Of a DNA stretch of 53,907 bases, positions 21,776 through 34,217 are shown piece after piece. The DNA lies in the NCBI RefSeq assembly GCF_001949145.1, contig NW_019091372.1, positions 75,587 to 129,493 on the forward strand, given 5' to 3'. Both the position numbers and the translations under genes were made by a program. Within the stretch, counting starts at the first letter, position 1; each line of letters opens with the position of its first letter. Origin of the DNA: Acanthaster planci (taxonomy: Eukaryota > Echinodermata > Asteroidea > Valvatida > Acanthasteridae). The notes below the pieces were generated by a model. That model ran no database searches and was not told where the DNA came from. It worked only from the letters and a program-made list of their open reading frames with translations.

Positions 21776-24700
21776 TTAAATGTTTGCCGACTCTCCAACC
21801 GTTGCTTGACCACTGGATTCTGTCTGTGAGATTTGATAAACCTGTGCTGGCAGAATACCATGGCAACCATCTTTAGCGTTACCTGAAAGTAGAAAACAAA
21901 AACAAAGTTGATGCGAATAATAATCACCAAGCGCACAGTTATTTTGCAATACAGTGGAACACTCTTACAAGGTCCTTGGGACTTTACAAAGTACCTTTTT
22001 ATAATAGTTACTTAAACTTACCTTATATTATCAGTAATGAAGAACAAAGACATGGGACCTAGAATTGTCCTCGTTATAAATATGACATTAAAAGTGCTCT
22101 TTTTATTTGTGATCGACTGTATAATGTAATGGCAGCCAAAACGTGCGGGAAATCGGTCCTCGCACAACCCGTCCCGCCGCTCTGGAGCCGGGCTCGTCCG
22201 CCCCCCCCCCCCCGGGGGGGAACCGCTCCGGAGCTTGGGTTCGATTGTGTCGGAAATGCACGGCTTTACGTTGCCCTCAGTTTGTGCACAAAGGAGGTCT
22301 CCCTGTGGAACAAACAGTGCCCTGCAAGATGGCTACCACAAAAAGCCCCCACCGTGCTTATTGCCACCGCGAAAAACAGCAAGAATCACCTCACCGTGCT
22401 GGAATTTGTCACCCGTCCCTGTAACCCTGGAATAAAACAATTTCACTCTTTCGTGGACAACTTACTTGAAGCTGAACCAGAATCCGTGAGATCCGCCGCA
22501 CTCCCCTTCCCATCAACTCGGACCTCAATGAGGTTGGCCTCACTCGACCAGCCGTGTCCATAGCTCGAGAGTGGATAAGCTGACTCGCCATGCTTGGCGA
22601 TATCGAGTCCTGCAAGTAACCGACATTCCGACAAGACTAGAATTCGTGGACAACATGTTTATATCCCTCTCGTGTACGATGCTCAAACACAAACAATCAG
22701 GAAATTCGATTTATATTTGACATAACAGGAAAGAGGCATGGGGTTTTTTGCCTGCAGGTGGGCGCAGGTTGACACGTCCTGATGATTTGGCGGATCGCCG
22801 CCCAAATCAACAAGTGATTATAATGCTGTGGAACTCTTTGGAGATAAGAGGGTGTATGTTTGAGCAGTTACAGAAGTAGCATTAAATACCTTTCTCCTCA
22901 ATTTCGGATGATACGCGAAGGACACCAAGGAGCCTCATCAGTCCAAACAAGATGGCAGACAGGATTCCTGTCCAGCAGATAATGGCCACTGCACCCAGGG
23001 CGTTCCATCCAAGATTCTGCAAAGTAAATCCAAAAATCACGATTACCCTTCACTGTCTGCATGCAGCCCTCTCAACAACCAGCGATCGACCACTTGGGCT
23101 ACTTGGTGAGACGATTTGCAGATACATGTAGATGCCATTTTATAATAGTTACCGGTATGTTCGACTACTGGTGGGGACAAGCTTGCACTCTTTTTGTTTG
23201 CAACATGTACATTTTCAACTGAACGTGTGGTGCAGTGAAGCTGACTACCAATGATGTTGTGAAATGGAGGCTAAACTTACCATGAATGCCACCTGGTTCC
23301 AAGCGAAGACTACACCCGTTTCAAATCCGAGGATTGGAACTGAAAATACTCCCCACAATCCTCCGCCAAGATGAACTGAAAATTGACCCAAAGAGCACCC
23401 ATGAGAAAGGCTAAGTGATTGTCTCGGGGGGGGGGTAGCTTAAGCAAGAGGGGCCGAGGTTTGCTCCCATAACTAATGGATTGTATCCAGAAAGATTTAT
23501 TTTAGGACCGTGAATCTGTCAGGGAGATGTCATACCTGCCACGGCATCAAGTGGGTCATCAATTCGGAGCTTGCAGACTAGCCAACTCCACAAAACATAC
23601 ACAGCGCCCGACACAATACCGACGACGGCAGCACCCCACGGTGCCAAAACATTGCATCCGGCACAAATAGCCACCTGTAAGAAAAACAGGGTGGAGGTCC
23701 ACAATCAGAGAAACATGAGTAGTAAGCAGCAATTCTGAGAAAGTAAGCAGCTAGATGATACTGAGACTGCCTAAGATGGCCTGGTGCTGCGCAACTGAAG
23801 ATAAATTTGTGTCGGAAAATAGCAGTGTGAACAGCAGTGTTGTACTCGAGTCCATCACAAGCCATTCTGTCTCGAGCCAATTCACAAGCTATTCAAATGA
23901 ACTGTGACAAAAGCATTCCTTTATTAATGCTCACCCTGTTACTTGTCGACTGGCCTTGTGAAGGGACTTGTGACTGGACTTGTGAAGGGACTTGTGAAGG
24001 GAATTGTGATAGACTTGAATACAACACTGGTGAACAGAAAACAAGCCGACGCCAACTATTTTACAACTGGAGGTAAGTCTTTTAAATGGCCTCATGACTC
24101 CAGCGACATTTACACCATTCTCTCTCCTCAATCTGTTGTTATGCAACCTTCCAAGGTATCTAGGATGATTCTTTTGAGATACATCAGCTTGCTGACCAAG
24201 TCTTACAGGGACCAGATTGGGTCATTTCAACTGTCTCACCATTCCAGTGAGTGCTCCGTTGATGGTGATGAGCAGGCTCCACTGACCATTAAAGCCTTTA
24301 AGTTTCTTGATCACCATAGCAACTAGTGCAGCGTGACCCCCGCTGATGATGGTGTTGACAATGGAGACAGCAACCACCTCCCCATCACCCGGCTGAGAGA
24401 TACTAGCTTGGGAGCCGCCATTGAAGGCAAAGAAGCCGAAGAAGAGGATAAACCCTCCCAAAGCTGCAAGCTGCAAAAATAAGAACGAAGCACTATTAAA
24501 TCTGACCAATGTTTCTTGGAAATCCTGATACAAACCCACTGAATCATCAACTTCCCCTCTCCTTTGACGGAACTTGATGGGAAAACTCTGCACTCATATT
24601 TCCTTTAAGTCGATTAGTGTTGCTGGATCCCTTAGAAAGCACATTTTTGTGGAAGAGCTGTCTTTGCACTTAAGTATCTTTCCACCGCTGTTAACTTGAC

Positions 24701-27283
24701 AAACTATTAAAAGCAATAAAGCAGAATCCTGAACCATGCATCACATTGTAAACTCATTTATGTGTACTGTACATGTACACGTATTAGGTAAGCATTATCC
24801 AAACATTCACTAATTCTCTGATTTCACCTTGATTTTATATACATGTGGTTCATAGGGGGTTAGGGTTAATTTGTTCAGTTGCTAACACTGTTCATCAGTG
24901 ACAAACTTGGAACAGTACCAGCCGACGTACCGGAACAGTGTGGCCTGGGATGGTTGTGGGGTTTCCTTGTTTGTCAAAGCGGCCGAGTCGGGGACCAACG
25001 ATGGCAGCTCCGACCAACGCGGCCATTCCTCCAACCATGTGCACTACACCGCTACCGGCAAAATCCTGGAAAATATAATCATTACGATAACATCAAAGAC
25101 ATCACTCACTAATGACCATTCCCCAGACAAACAAACCAAATTATGAAATAAAACCGAAGACGTAAAACAAATCTCCTTGGACACCAGACTATTAAAACCA
25201 GCACAAAAATAAAGGAGACGTCATACGTTAACATCATTGTCGTATGAATTTAAAATTACCACAATCATGAGTTCCAAGTTGAACAAATGCGTCACTTCAA
25301 AGTGATACAAATCATCACTTCACGCAGTGAACCTGTAACATACGAATTTTGTCTCCTTAGCGAAAGACCACTCTTCTGAATTCCAGCACCATAGTGCGCG
25401 TGCTATACTTGAATATTGCTATGCCATCGCAGTAATTGACCTCTTTTTCATAGGGTCAAACTCTTGCCCTTAATCCGTATATTTTCTCTTAAGGACTTTC
25501 ATGGCTCACCTGGTATGCAACGCCTTCAACACCTGGTCCTGCTGCTAGCCAGCCATTACCTGACCACGCCCAGTGACTTACGATGGGATAAATCACACCT
25601 GAATTTCATGAAAACATTGTGTGATGTTCATTTAAGTGAAGGGGGGTTTGTCTGAAGTTTGTCACGGAATACCAGCACCTTTTCTTAAGATCTTTCTTCT
25701 TAAGATTTCTTTAGATTCTTTTGTCATCTCATGCTTTTTGCTCCTTACTTTTGTTCATTTTCCGTTTAATTTTACCATTTGTTTGATTGTGATTACGCTG
25801 TTCCCTTTTTTGTTCCACCTGTCGAGAAACGTTACAGGTGCTTGAGCCATTGAGATCCCTTTACATAATACATTCGAACACTGTAATCCTACCAGTGATG
25901 ACGCAACTGTAGATGAGATAGGCGCCAAACTCAGTCCGCTCTGCCATAGCTCCAGACACAATGGTAGTAGCCGTGGCAGCAAACACAAAGTGAAAGAACC
26001 AATGAGAGTAAAGGCTTGGCGGCATGTTCTCGAAGAAGAAATAGCGGTGACCAAGGAAGGCGTTCCCCGGGCCGAAGGCGAAGGCGTACCCAACAGCCCA
26101 GTAGGCGAAGGCACCCAGACCTACAGTTTTTTTGTGCGTGGAAAAGCAGTGGTAGGGACGAAGAAGAGACAAAAACCTAAACCTCAACACAAGACTTCGG
26201 TGACAAAAACCGTCGCTGCATCTACTTATTGGATTCTCTTATGTTTTAGGTACGCAGTTTTTAGTGAATCAATACAGTAGTTGTTGATACCCCATTCAGT
26301 TTTTGGTTTTCAGTGTCCATCCTGAGATTGCTTTCTTTGATAAAAGCGTCATTCCAAAATGTATTACTTGTTTTTGGCAGGCTACTCAAGGTTGTGCACA
26401 GAAGGATTTCCAGTTCTCATCGACAAATCATGAGGGGTTGTTATAACGACTCCGGGGTTTCCATGAACAGATATTGAAGGTTAGAGAAGCTTCCAATCGC
26501 ACGCATACTTTTTCAGAGATCATAGACACATATCCAAAAGAATATTAAGCAGACTCACAGACATCCAAGACATTCTTGATCAGGATGTTGGTTGTATTTT
26601 TGCTGCGGACGGATCCAGCCTCCAGGAATGCAAACCCGCACTGCATGACTGTAAATGGGAAAAGTAGGTAAGTGTATTCTTTTCTGGGCAATCTTGACTA
26701 CAGCATAAATTACTGAGTTGATTAGCTAAGAGTTTCATACACGGGTATCACCAATTTTACCTTGGAGTGGTTAAATCGCCATCAGAAAATGACACCATGT
26801 CACAAAATTTAAATTTAGCAGGGAAAATATTGAAACATTTACTTAGAAAATACTTGGAATTTTTCAGACCAGTCTTATAGGGTTGTGCACAGGTTGTCGT
26901 GTGATGTCCGTGAGTGAAACTCTTTCCACACATTAATTCTAATTGTCAGTGGAGTTGTTTCTTAATTTGTCTTCACTGTAACACGAAAAGACGAAGATCG
27001 TATTCGGAATTTACTTTCTACTGCAGAGAATTATCTTGCTCTTTTTAAACTTGCGTAGGCCTATACATGCACTTCTGTGAACTTCATATGTCATATTTTG
27101 CTCCTGGGTAAAATCTTAAAAAATATATAAGTTCTTACAGAAGATGAGACATGCCATCACAATGAGGAAGAAGGTATCAGCGTTGGCCTTGAGCGAGTCT
27201 AAGGAAAACTGGATGCCGGCCAAAACGTCTTCAGATCCCTCCAAACCTTCGCCTACAAGGCTGGTGTTCTGAAGTTCCTCCAT
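21776..27283 (-). CDS. Ammonium transporter, Amt family
   Basis: Exons from the start: 27139-27283, 26559-26648, 25893-26120, 25510-25598, 24931-25065, 24240-24470, 23536-23674, 23281-23375, 22890-23016, 22466-22609, 21776-21882; total about 509 residues. Family hallmarks appear in order: [54 protein letters not shown] (signature with a pore histidine), [25 protein letters not shown]-type segment, [16 protein letters not shown] (second conserved histidine). Eleven membrane spans are expected. Such proteins carry ammonium across the plasma membrane; a gill, gut or larval epithelial role is inferred. The start is the ATG of MEELQNTS. The last splice uses a perfect CAA|GTAAGT donor; if unspliced, exon 10 reads on to a stop at 22443, giving about 481 residues. 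Confidence 0.88.
22250..22365 (+). repeat. Dispersed repeat R2, first copy
   Basis: The words tttgtgcacaaaggaggt, tccctg, and ccctgcaagatggctaccac recur in the same order at 36375-36436 in gene A. It lies in the last intron, or read-through 3' region, of the ammonium transporter. A run of C then G at 22200-22217 just before it may be hard to assemble. Confidence 0.5.
23936..24020 (+). repeat. Minisatellite GGACTTGTGAAG-type in a transporter intron
   Basis: Imperfect units of about 12-15 bases (gggacttgtgaa, ggacttgtgact) repeat five or six times inside the intron between exons 6 and 7 of the ammonium transporter. The word GACTTGTGA is shared with the array that bounds the insertion at 5605-5720. 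Confidence 0.6.
25211..25362. mobile_element. Possible small fold-back element in a transporter intron
   Basis: The segment begins aaggagac and ends gtctcctt, with catacg-type words inside both ends. Its middle folds on itself (gcgtcacttcaaagtga against tcatcacttcacgc). This is the structure of a short MITE. No second copy was found in the window. Confidence 0.35.
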
Positions 27284-29385
27284 TTTCTCGACAATGTTCA
27301 AGTCGTCGTTTCTGACAATGTCTATTAAGCGACCTCAGATACGTAGGACAGATGGAAAACAAGCGACGTCTTTCCCCGAGGGTACCTGGATCCGAATTGA
27401 ACGTGTTGATGTAAAATTCCACCCCCGATGTTGAAAGACTGTGGAAAGCCCAAAATATTACCACTTGGCGCGCCCACACAGGACTTAAGGCATGAACGAT
27501 TTTTGAGGTACTTTTCTCACAGTTGGAAAAAGGAACACGCAGTTCGACTTGATTTCTTGACAATTACTGATGACAAGTTAAGTCAATTTTGAAAACATTG
27601 AGGTGAATTCAAGCCATTTTTGGAAGTCAACACTTTATAATACTTTCCTTTGCTCCTCGAGGATGTAATTTTTGGTTTGTTGTCATCGAGTCTCCCCTTT
27701 ATTTAAATGGAGCGGGCCGGCAGCATGTTAAGACGGCGTGATGCATTCATGACCGGATGATTTGCATCCTCACTTGGGGTGTGTTATGCGTGCTCTCCAT
27801 TGTTCATTGTTGTTAACAGGTGCCTGCGCTTTTTGGGACAGCTCACGTGCAAATTCAGTGCTGGTGCATTAACTGGTTAATTATCCGTTGTGTTATATTC
27901 AGCATGCAAGTTTCCACTCGATACGCCTATGGGGCGCAAGAGACCTTTTTCACCCAAAAGGCTGGATTGCGTTGAATGTAAACAATACCACCCCGAAGGG
28001 CTTCAGATATCTCCGAAAGATGCCCTCGTTACGCGTGTGGGTCAACATTACGACCTGATGAAAACTGCATGTCCATTGTATACAGTTTTAGACGAAAGAT
28101 CATGGATGATGTTCATTTTCCTAATTCAGATGAACTGCACTAATGCGATGTGATACTCAAATAGGATCCATCCCCACGAAACCTCGTTATTTCCTTTAGT
28201 TCAGAAAAAATTATTCTCCTCTAAAATGGAATCCCTCAGCAGAAGTTTCAAGAGTGAGATTTTTCATTGCTGACTACATTTCTGTCTTCAAGTTCGTTTA
28301 TCCTTCCTGCTTTTAAAGCTTGTCAACCATGCTCTGAGAACTGTTTCTCTATTTTGACAACCACGTAGTTTAATGAATGCAGTGTAGTTGAGGTTTGTGC
28401 GACACCTGTTTAAACATACACATCATTACACGCATATGTCCATATTAATACGCCTATATGCATGATTTACTGTCGTTCATAAATTTTTACATATCGAGTT
28501 CCATTCAGCTTTTATTTTAATCCAAGCCAACTCAAACGAGCAAGAAATTTCAGTGTCCATTAAGACCAGTAAAAGTGGGTGAATTTGACCTTTACTTTTA
28601 GGCTCCTGACGAGGAACAGGTCACTTTAATACGAGACCTTTAAATTTCGATCAATGATGAGCAAATCACAGTGGGGGTATTTCTATAATAAACACATGGT
28701 GTTACTGCAAAATGGTAGCAATAAGCTGTCAATCATGCGCAGCCATAAAAAAAAATCACCATTTCTTTGAGTTCCATCCATGTTTAGAGAACTGTTAATT
28801 TTCTGTAAGGTTTCCATAATGTACTTTTGTCATATACATGTACTTTGTATGTGAATATAAACAGTATAGTGCATTATACGGGATACAGAAAGAGCTAAAA
28901 CTGTTGGATTTTTTGTCAGCCTAGGCCTGCATTTCCTAGACTCTGCTCATAACATTTTAGAGCCAACTTGCAACAGGAGAAGCCGGAACAATCTTTCCTC
29001 CAAATAAAAGTATAAATATCATTTATGATATAAATTAGAATGCGGCGCTGCCTAGAAATTAGCCAAGTGCCTGGATTTTAAGATGGATGATTTGTACGAT
29101 TTAAAGAAGCATTTTCCGCTTGCCAACTACCGTGTGCTTGTCTGCGTCCTGGGCATTACGTCTTGTTAAACAAAATCTCACTAGAGGCTTTGCGTGGCAG
29201 CCATGTTGCAGGGCGGTTGTTTTATTCCATGGAGAAATTTCCTTTTTATAGGAAAACCCTGTGCAACAATATCACTAGCCTATAAGATGGCCGCCATATG
29301 CAAACCCGGCCTTTATACTTTTCTGACATGTAGATAAGGCAAGCATCGGTATTACTCTCCAGCAAACCGGAGTGTATTTGTCATC
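27284..29385. other. Spacer upstream of the ammonium transporter
   Basis: No exon is recognised. The right end is the 3' flank of the MFS gene, the left end the 5' flank of the ammonium transporter. Both genes run on the minus strand, and promoter elements could not be assigned with confidence. Confidence 0.5.
29221..29226 (-). terminator. Poly(A) signal of the MFS carrier
   Basis: AATAAA on the minus strand lies about 160 bases beyond the stop codon at 29386-29388, a typical spacing. Confidence 0.5.
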
Positions 29386-32192
29386 TCAGCTTTGCAGTTC
29401 TTTTTTCTTTGACCGGCTGGTGTAGATGTGATACACCACGTTGCAGATAGCTGTCATAGTCATCGTTGCACTGAACAGAAGAAACGTCGATTTGAAGCTT
29501 CCCGTGTTATCGAACATCAGACCTATTCCAAATCGAGAAAACACAGAAGTAATAAGAATACGGAAGCAAACAAATATATATATATATACATTGCAGGAAG
29601 ATTTTTTTGTGGATCTAGAAAATGCGGTTACGGAAGAGGCAGTTAATTGGGCCTGCAGTGGAAGTCCTGCATGTGTGTTAAGAATTTTGTAACCTTTACC
29701 CGAAGTGACAATTCTTCGAAATTTAACCTTTTGTGCGACTGCCTACATTTCTGCGTTGTTGACGTAGCAATTAGCTGCCCCGGAAACATTTCTTCGTACT
29801 TACCAGACACCAGACCAGAAAATGGGTACGACAACCCAGTGATGAAATTTTGCCAGCTATAGAAGAAGCAGACTGTACGGTCGTCCGTAGCCAGGTATCG
29901 CGTCATAATCACAGGGACAAGAAAGACGCTCTCCATTGCAGCTCCCACGATTAAAGTGACACCAATCTGACCGATGAAGAGAGAGATGTGGGGGTCCAAG
30001 GCGAAGCAGATGATGGCCACGGCGCTGCTAATTCCCAAGACGGCAAACTCCGAGATGGCCTTCTTCTGGATGGCGAAAGCCGTCACGCACAGACCGAAGA
30101 GGTTACCGAGGCCCCAGGCGGTCGTTGTGAAGGAAGCCTCATGGGGCTCCAGCCCAAGAGCCAAGGCGTTCGGAACCATGTAGATGACGAATCCGGAGTA
30201 CCCGAACCCGCTAAAATACTTGATTAAAGTAAGGAAGATGAATCTGCCATTCCTAAAGACGTCCAGGCCCATCTGCTTGATGACGTCACTACAGCATCGC
30301 GGCTCCTCTCTCGTTTCATCCAAGCTCTCGTATCCATTTGAAGATACAGTGACGGTGAGCGCTTGATTCTCTGGGCGTGAGAGGGATTTTGAGCGACGGA
30401 GCAACAAGCCACAACCCATGATGTTCAAACTGAAGACGCCCAGGAGCATACAGGTTCCCCTCCATCCTACCGCATCCATCAGAAGCTGTGTCAAGGGACC
30501 GTACAGCATCATTCCAAAGGGTGCCCCCAGTTTGGCCACAAAGCTGGCTAAGGCGTACTTCTCATGGAAGTAGAGCGCCATCTCGGCGAATGTGGTCTCC
30601 TTAACGCAGGCTGATCCTAAGCCTAGAGTCGGTAATAAAAAAGCATGTAGACTGGTATCATGTTTAATGCTCGACGGAGAAAATCTCTCCTAGTTGGCAG
30701 ATTTTCAATTAAATTAGATTTAATAAAATAAAAATGACATTTGAGCATTTTATGATTGTGACAGTAATCTGCAAATCCACTATTATCCCCGTAATAATAA
30801 ACGAATCAAAGTTTCTACTGGGTAATCTCTGATAACATGACATCTCTCTATGGACCTGAACGACAAATCGCGCAAAATGCCTTTGGCCGGTGACCTTACG
30901 TACGCATCTTCCACCTGTTAACACTCTACTTGGCATGTGTATATATCGTGACACTGCTCAAATCTTTTCCCACAAAATTATCAGTATAATGGCGCCCTCG
31001 CACGTTTAGGCACGAGTACCGAAGTGAATACGTCAGGCGCACAATTAGTGTGTAAAAGGCATAAGCGCGTGAACCAACATGCGCGCGTACTCCATTCGTT
31101 AGCACTGCACTTTCTGGTTCACAGTGACGTCACACTTCGGTACTACGGAGACTTACCAGTCAGACATATCATGGCCAAGCCGAAGATGTATATACTAAAC
31201 GTCTGAGACACTACCAGGAAACCCATCCCAATCATCAAACCGCCAACCACCACGACAATACGAACGCCAACTTTGTAAGATAAAGCAACTGGCGCTGGAG
31301 CTGAAATAAAACAACCAAATACTTTACAGATGTTGCAAGCAGAAATGACAACACAGCCAAGAGATGGAGGTTAACGTTGCCAAGTTCAAGAGCACCTCTT
31401 CATTATCTGCTGAGGCATGAGGGTTGATTAAGCATGAGTGAGTAGCTTGCAGGAAACCTGCAAGTGAAACCACTGCACAGTTTTCGAGTCGAAAGGACTT
31501 AATTAAGGAGCAAGATCTTAACAAGGGTTGTGAGACTAACTTGCTCCACCATTTTGCTGAGTCATCAAGGCCCCACTCTTTGGGGGAATTAAGAAACCAC
31601 CCAGTGAACGTGAAACATGATTTAAGCTGGAAAAGACTTTGGTGCAGGCTCCTAAAGTCAGTTGAAATTGTTGAAAGTATCAAGAAGACGTTTAGGCGTC
31701 GGGTCTTGTAGAAGCCAGCAGATTGTCTGACCCCGACTAATGATGAAACCTTCAATACTGAATCAGTAGAAAATTCATATTGGGCCAAAAATAAACTGAA
31801 CACCGAACAGGTGAGCCAGAATGCCGTTCAATGTCTTCGTTTCTTTTACTGACTTCTCAGGTGGTTTATAATTAGCATGTGTCTTGCATCAAACTGCTTT
31901 CCCAAATTTGATATTATGGGCCTTTCATTTTAATTATACTTCTCCCGAAAATAAATTTTCTTTCAGAGTAATGAAAATGAAAAGACTTACAGAGCGAAGA
32001 CTGCATGCTGTAGTATAGAGAGTTGATCAGACCAATGGCATATAGTTTAGTTTCAAATTCCAGGGTTTGGTTTGTAAGAAGTACGCCGGTCGCCTTGAGG
32101 TTACCGTACAGAATGAACTGAGTCAAGCACGCCGAGAAAACGATTAGCCATCCGCGACCTCCTTCGCTGTACACCTTGGCGGAACTCGCCAT
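29386..32192 (-). CDS. MFS carrier, monocarboxylate-transporter type
   Basis: Exons from the start: 31991-32192, 31157-31300, 29804-30622, 29386-29522, all joined in phase 1, giving about 433 residues. The start is ATG of MASSAKVYSEGG. The open frame continues upstream only to a GTG, so this Met is preferred. The protein opens with GGRGWLIVFSACLTQFILYG, the usual first span of SLC16-type carriers. A large exon encodes most of the remaining spans, with a central hydrophilic loop (RRSKSLSRPENQ to about CCSDVIKQMG) between the two six-span halves. The C-terminal tail is short and basic (SRSKKKELQS). Transport of a small carboxylate or similar solute with protons at the plasma membrane is inferred from the family; the substrate cannot be read from sequence. 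A MITE lies close to the exon 2 donor. Confidence 0.8.
31015..31144. mobile_element. MITE family B, solo copy
   Basis: The element begins agtaccgaagtg and ends cacttcggtact, perfect 12-base inverted ends, with acg on both flanks as a possible target duplication. Its 130 bases match, in reverse complement, the 142-base element at 44592-44733, including the words gcacaattagtgtgtaaaag and gcgcgcgtactccattcgtt. It lies in intron 2 of the MFS gene. Confidence 0.8.
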
Positions 32193-34217
32193 AACGGCTT
32201 CAAAGTCCTTCGACGATGATACAAAGTAACATATATCACTCGGAGAGCTTGTTAAACGATCGTCAGCAACATTTCTCGGTGAGTGCACGGCAGAAGACTT
32301 TCACACTCAAGACATTTAAAATGAACGTGCGGCGATCAGAAGTCCTCCTGATGGCAACTGAGCTCATCTGCAACTACACATCTCTTCCAAGAGAAAGGCG
32401 TGTGGGTATTTAATACGTTTAATGTAAGTGCTCTAACTACTTAATTGACATGGACAAGCAGGGTACTTTACATTAATATAACTATTGTACCAGCAGAACG
32501 TTACCAAAGCATTAACGACCCCAATTTCTTGAGCGTTTTAAGTGCTCGTCTGACCGGGTTGATTTTGTTCATACGGTTGCATTCACGGTACGTGTATAAA
32601 CTAATGGAAATAACATCCGGATGAAAGACTCATGCTGCCAGTGTGTACAGTATTAAATCGTGCTTTGGTCTCGTTAGTGCAGGGACCACTGGGAATAGGA
32701 AACTCGTTTTGGGAGAAAAATGCAGGTAGTTGGCCAGCAGGCATGATCATAATATTATACGCACACTTGAAGATGAAGTGCATGTAATTAGAACGCACAG
32801 TTGAATCAAGTGACAAGTAGCGTTACTGCAATACACTTTGCGTTCGTTCTTTAAACAATCTATTCTTATTGTTAAATTGCCAGATTGATCAGCCCTCATT
32901 ACTTCTGCTTTGTGAGATACAATTTTTACAGGCTAGGTCTTTGGACTAGACCACTGTTACCCAGCCTTGTGTAGGGTGATTCTATTTCCTTGGTTTATAA
33001 TGAACAAGGGAAAAAATCTGCACTTCATAAATCGGCATATCACCACGCCACTTGGACTTCAAAATCGCTCACTGCAATTATCAGGCAAGGACCTGGAGGC
33101 CAGGCATTATACAAGAGGAGATTGAAGGTCAAGTCCTGGAGAACTTAATTTGGCAGGTCAAAGTGTCTGGTGCATAATTCTCAGAGTAAACAGTTGTTGT
33201 TTACAGGGCCAAATGTTGGCCCATAACTTACGCAGTTAGGTACCCGTACGTAGTGATGCAATCTTTGTTCACAGCAAAGCCTTCGGAAGAAGAAGGGGTG
33301 AGGATAGTAGGGGGTGTGTTGAAGGCGTACAAGTATGCGGTACATTGACATTGTTGAGACAGGCGTCCCATACCTAACCTCTGAGGATAGTTTCCGGAAC
33401 TAAAGTACTTTCCCAGTGATGATAACACGTACCATGCACCGAGTAGGCCTTTGTAGACTGGCATGGACCGAGTCGAAGCTACCACTGGTTGACTTTATAG
33501 CCCATAGGTAATGTATTTCAGTATACATGTATGTTGCGCTAATTTTCTAACTTAAAACTTTCGTCACACCTGAAGGATTTCTGTTGGGTGTTCCAAGATT
33601 TTCAGTCTCAATCTGTTCTCTAAAAAGACGTTTGATTAATCATTTCTCAGTGCAGTGGGTGGACTCTAGTCTACAATCATGCAAGGACACTCGTGGACCG
33701 TACAAACCGGGACATTGGCTTTTATAATGTTTGTGGCCAAATACTAAGAAGAAATGATGGTGTATGGCAATATTTCGATTAAAATGCCGCAGTTACAACA
33801 TATTGTTGATTGTCTATAAATGTTTCCGTTTTAATGGTTGAATGTGTCAATTATGTTACATGTATAATCTGCCACTTATCCCATTATGAGGCAGGTAGGT
33901 AGGCCTATTCAGCATAGATAAGGCAGGAATAGGCCAAAAGTACAGCTTCTACAATGAGCAATTTACTTGTTGGGACTGACCTATACAGTGTACTAGTCCC
34001 TTCAACCTGCCGTAACCATAGCTACCCCGTGACCCCGTTTCCTAGATTAGAAATTGGCTCAACTACGGAACTTGCATGTACTGAGAGAACGCTGTTTGTT
34101 TACTCAACAATACCCGGATACGGGAATATTTCCGAGTTTCAGTCTGAAACATTTTCAGATGTCAACAAGTGCTATTTTTCTCCAACACTAAAAGGTGAAC
34201 AGAAAGCTCTGTAAAAC
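32193..34217. other. Divergent spacer between the MFS gene and Ig receptor gene A
   Basis: The two genes are transcribed away from this 2-kb stretch, so it must contain both promoters. I see no exon or recognisable promoter box in it. A weakly coding-like frame at 33954-34214 lies just before gene A and has no splice or start logic, so it is not called. Confidence 0.5.

Noticed and set aside
22129-22563. Plus-strand open frame of 144 codons, proline- and arginine-rich
   Set aside because: It lies antisense to the last exon of the ammonium transporter, crosses the R2 repeat and a C/G homopolymer run, and has no family match or splice logic.
27284-27301. N-terminal extension of the ammonium transporter to a TTG at 27301
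   Set aside because: TTG is not an expected start; the ATG at 27283 follows six codons later.
29643-30581. Single-exon reading of the MFS gene ending at 29643
   Set aside because: The 3' end past 29804 is intronic: a GGTAAGTAC donor is present and a proper last exon with the final span and stop lies at 29386-29522.
32192-32288. N-terminal extension of the MFS carrier to a GTG at 32288
   Set aside because: GTG is not a normal start in animals, and the extension is hydrophilic and unlike the family. The ATG at 32192 lies just before the first span.
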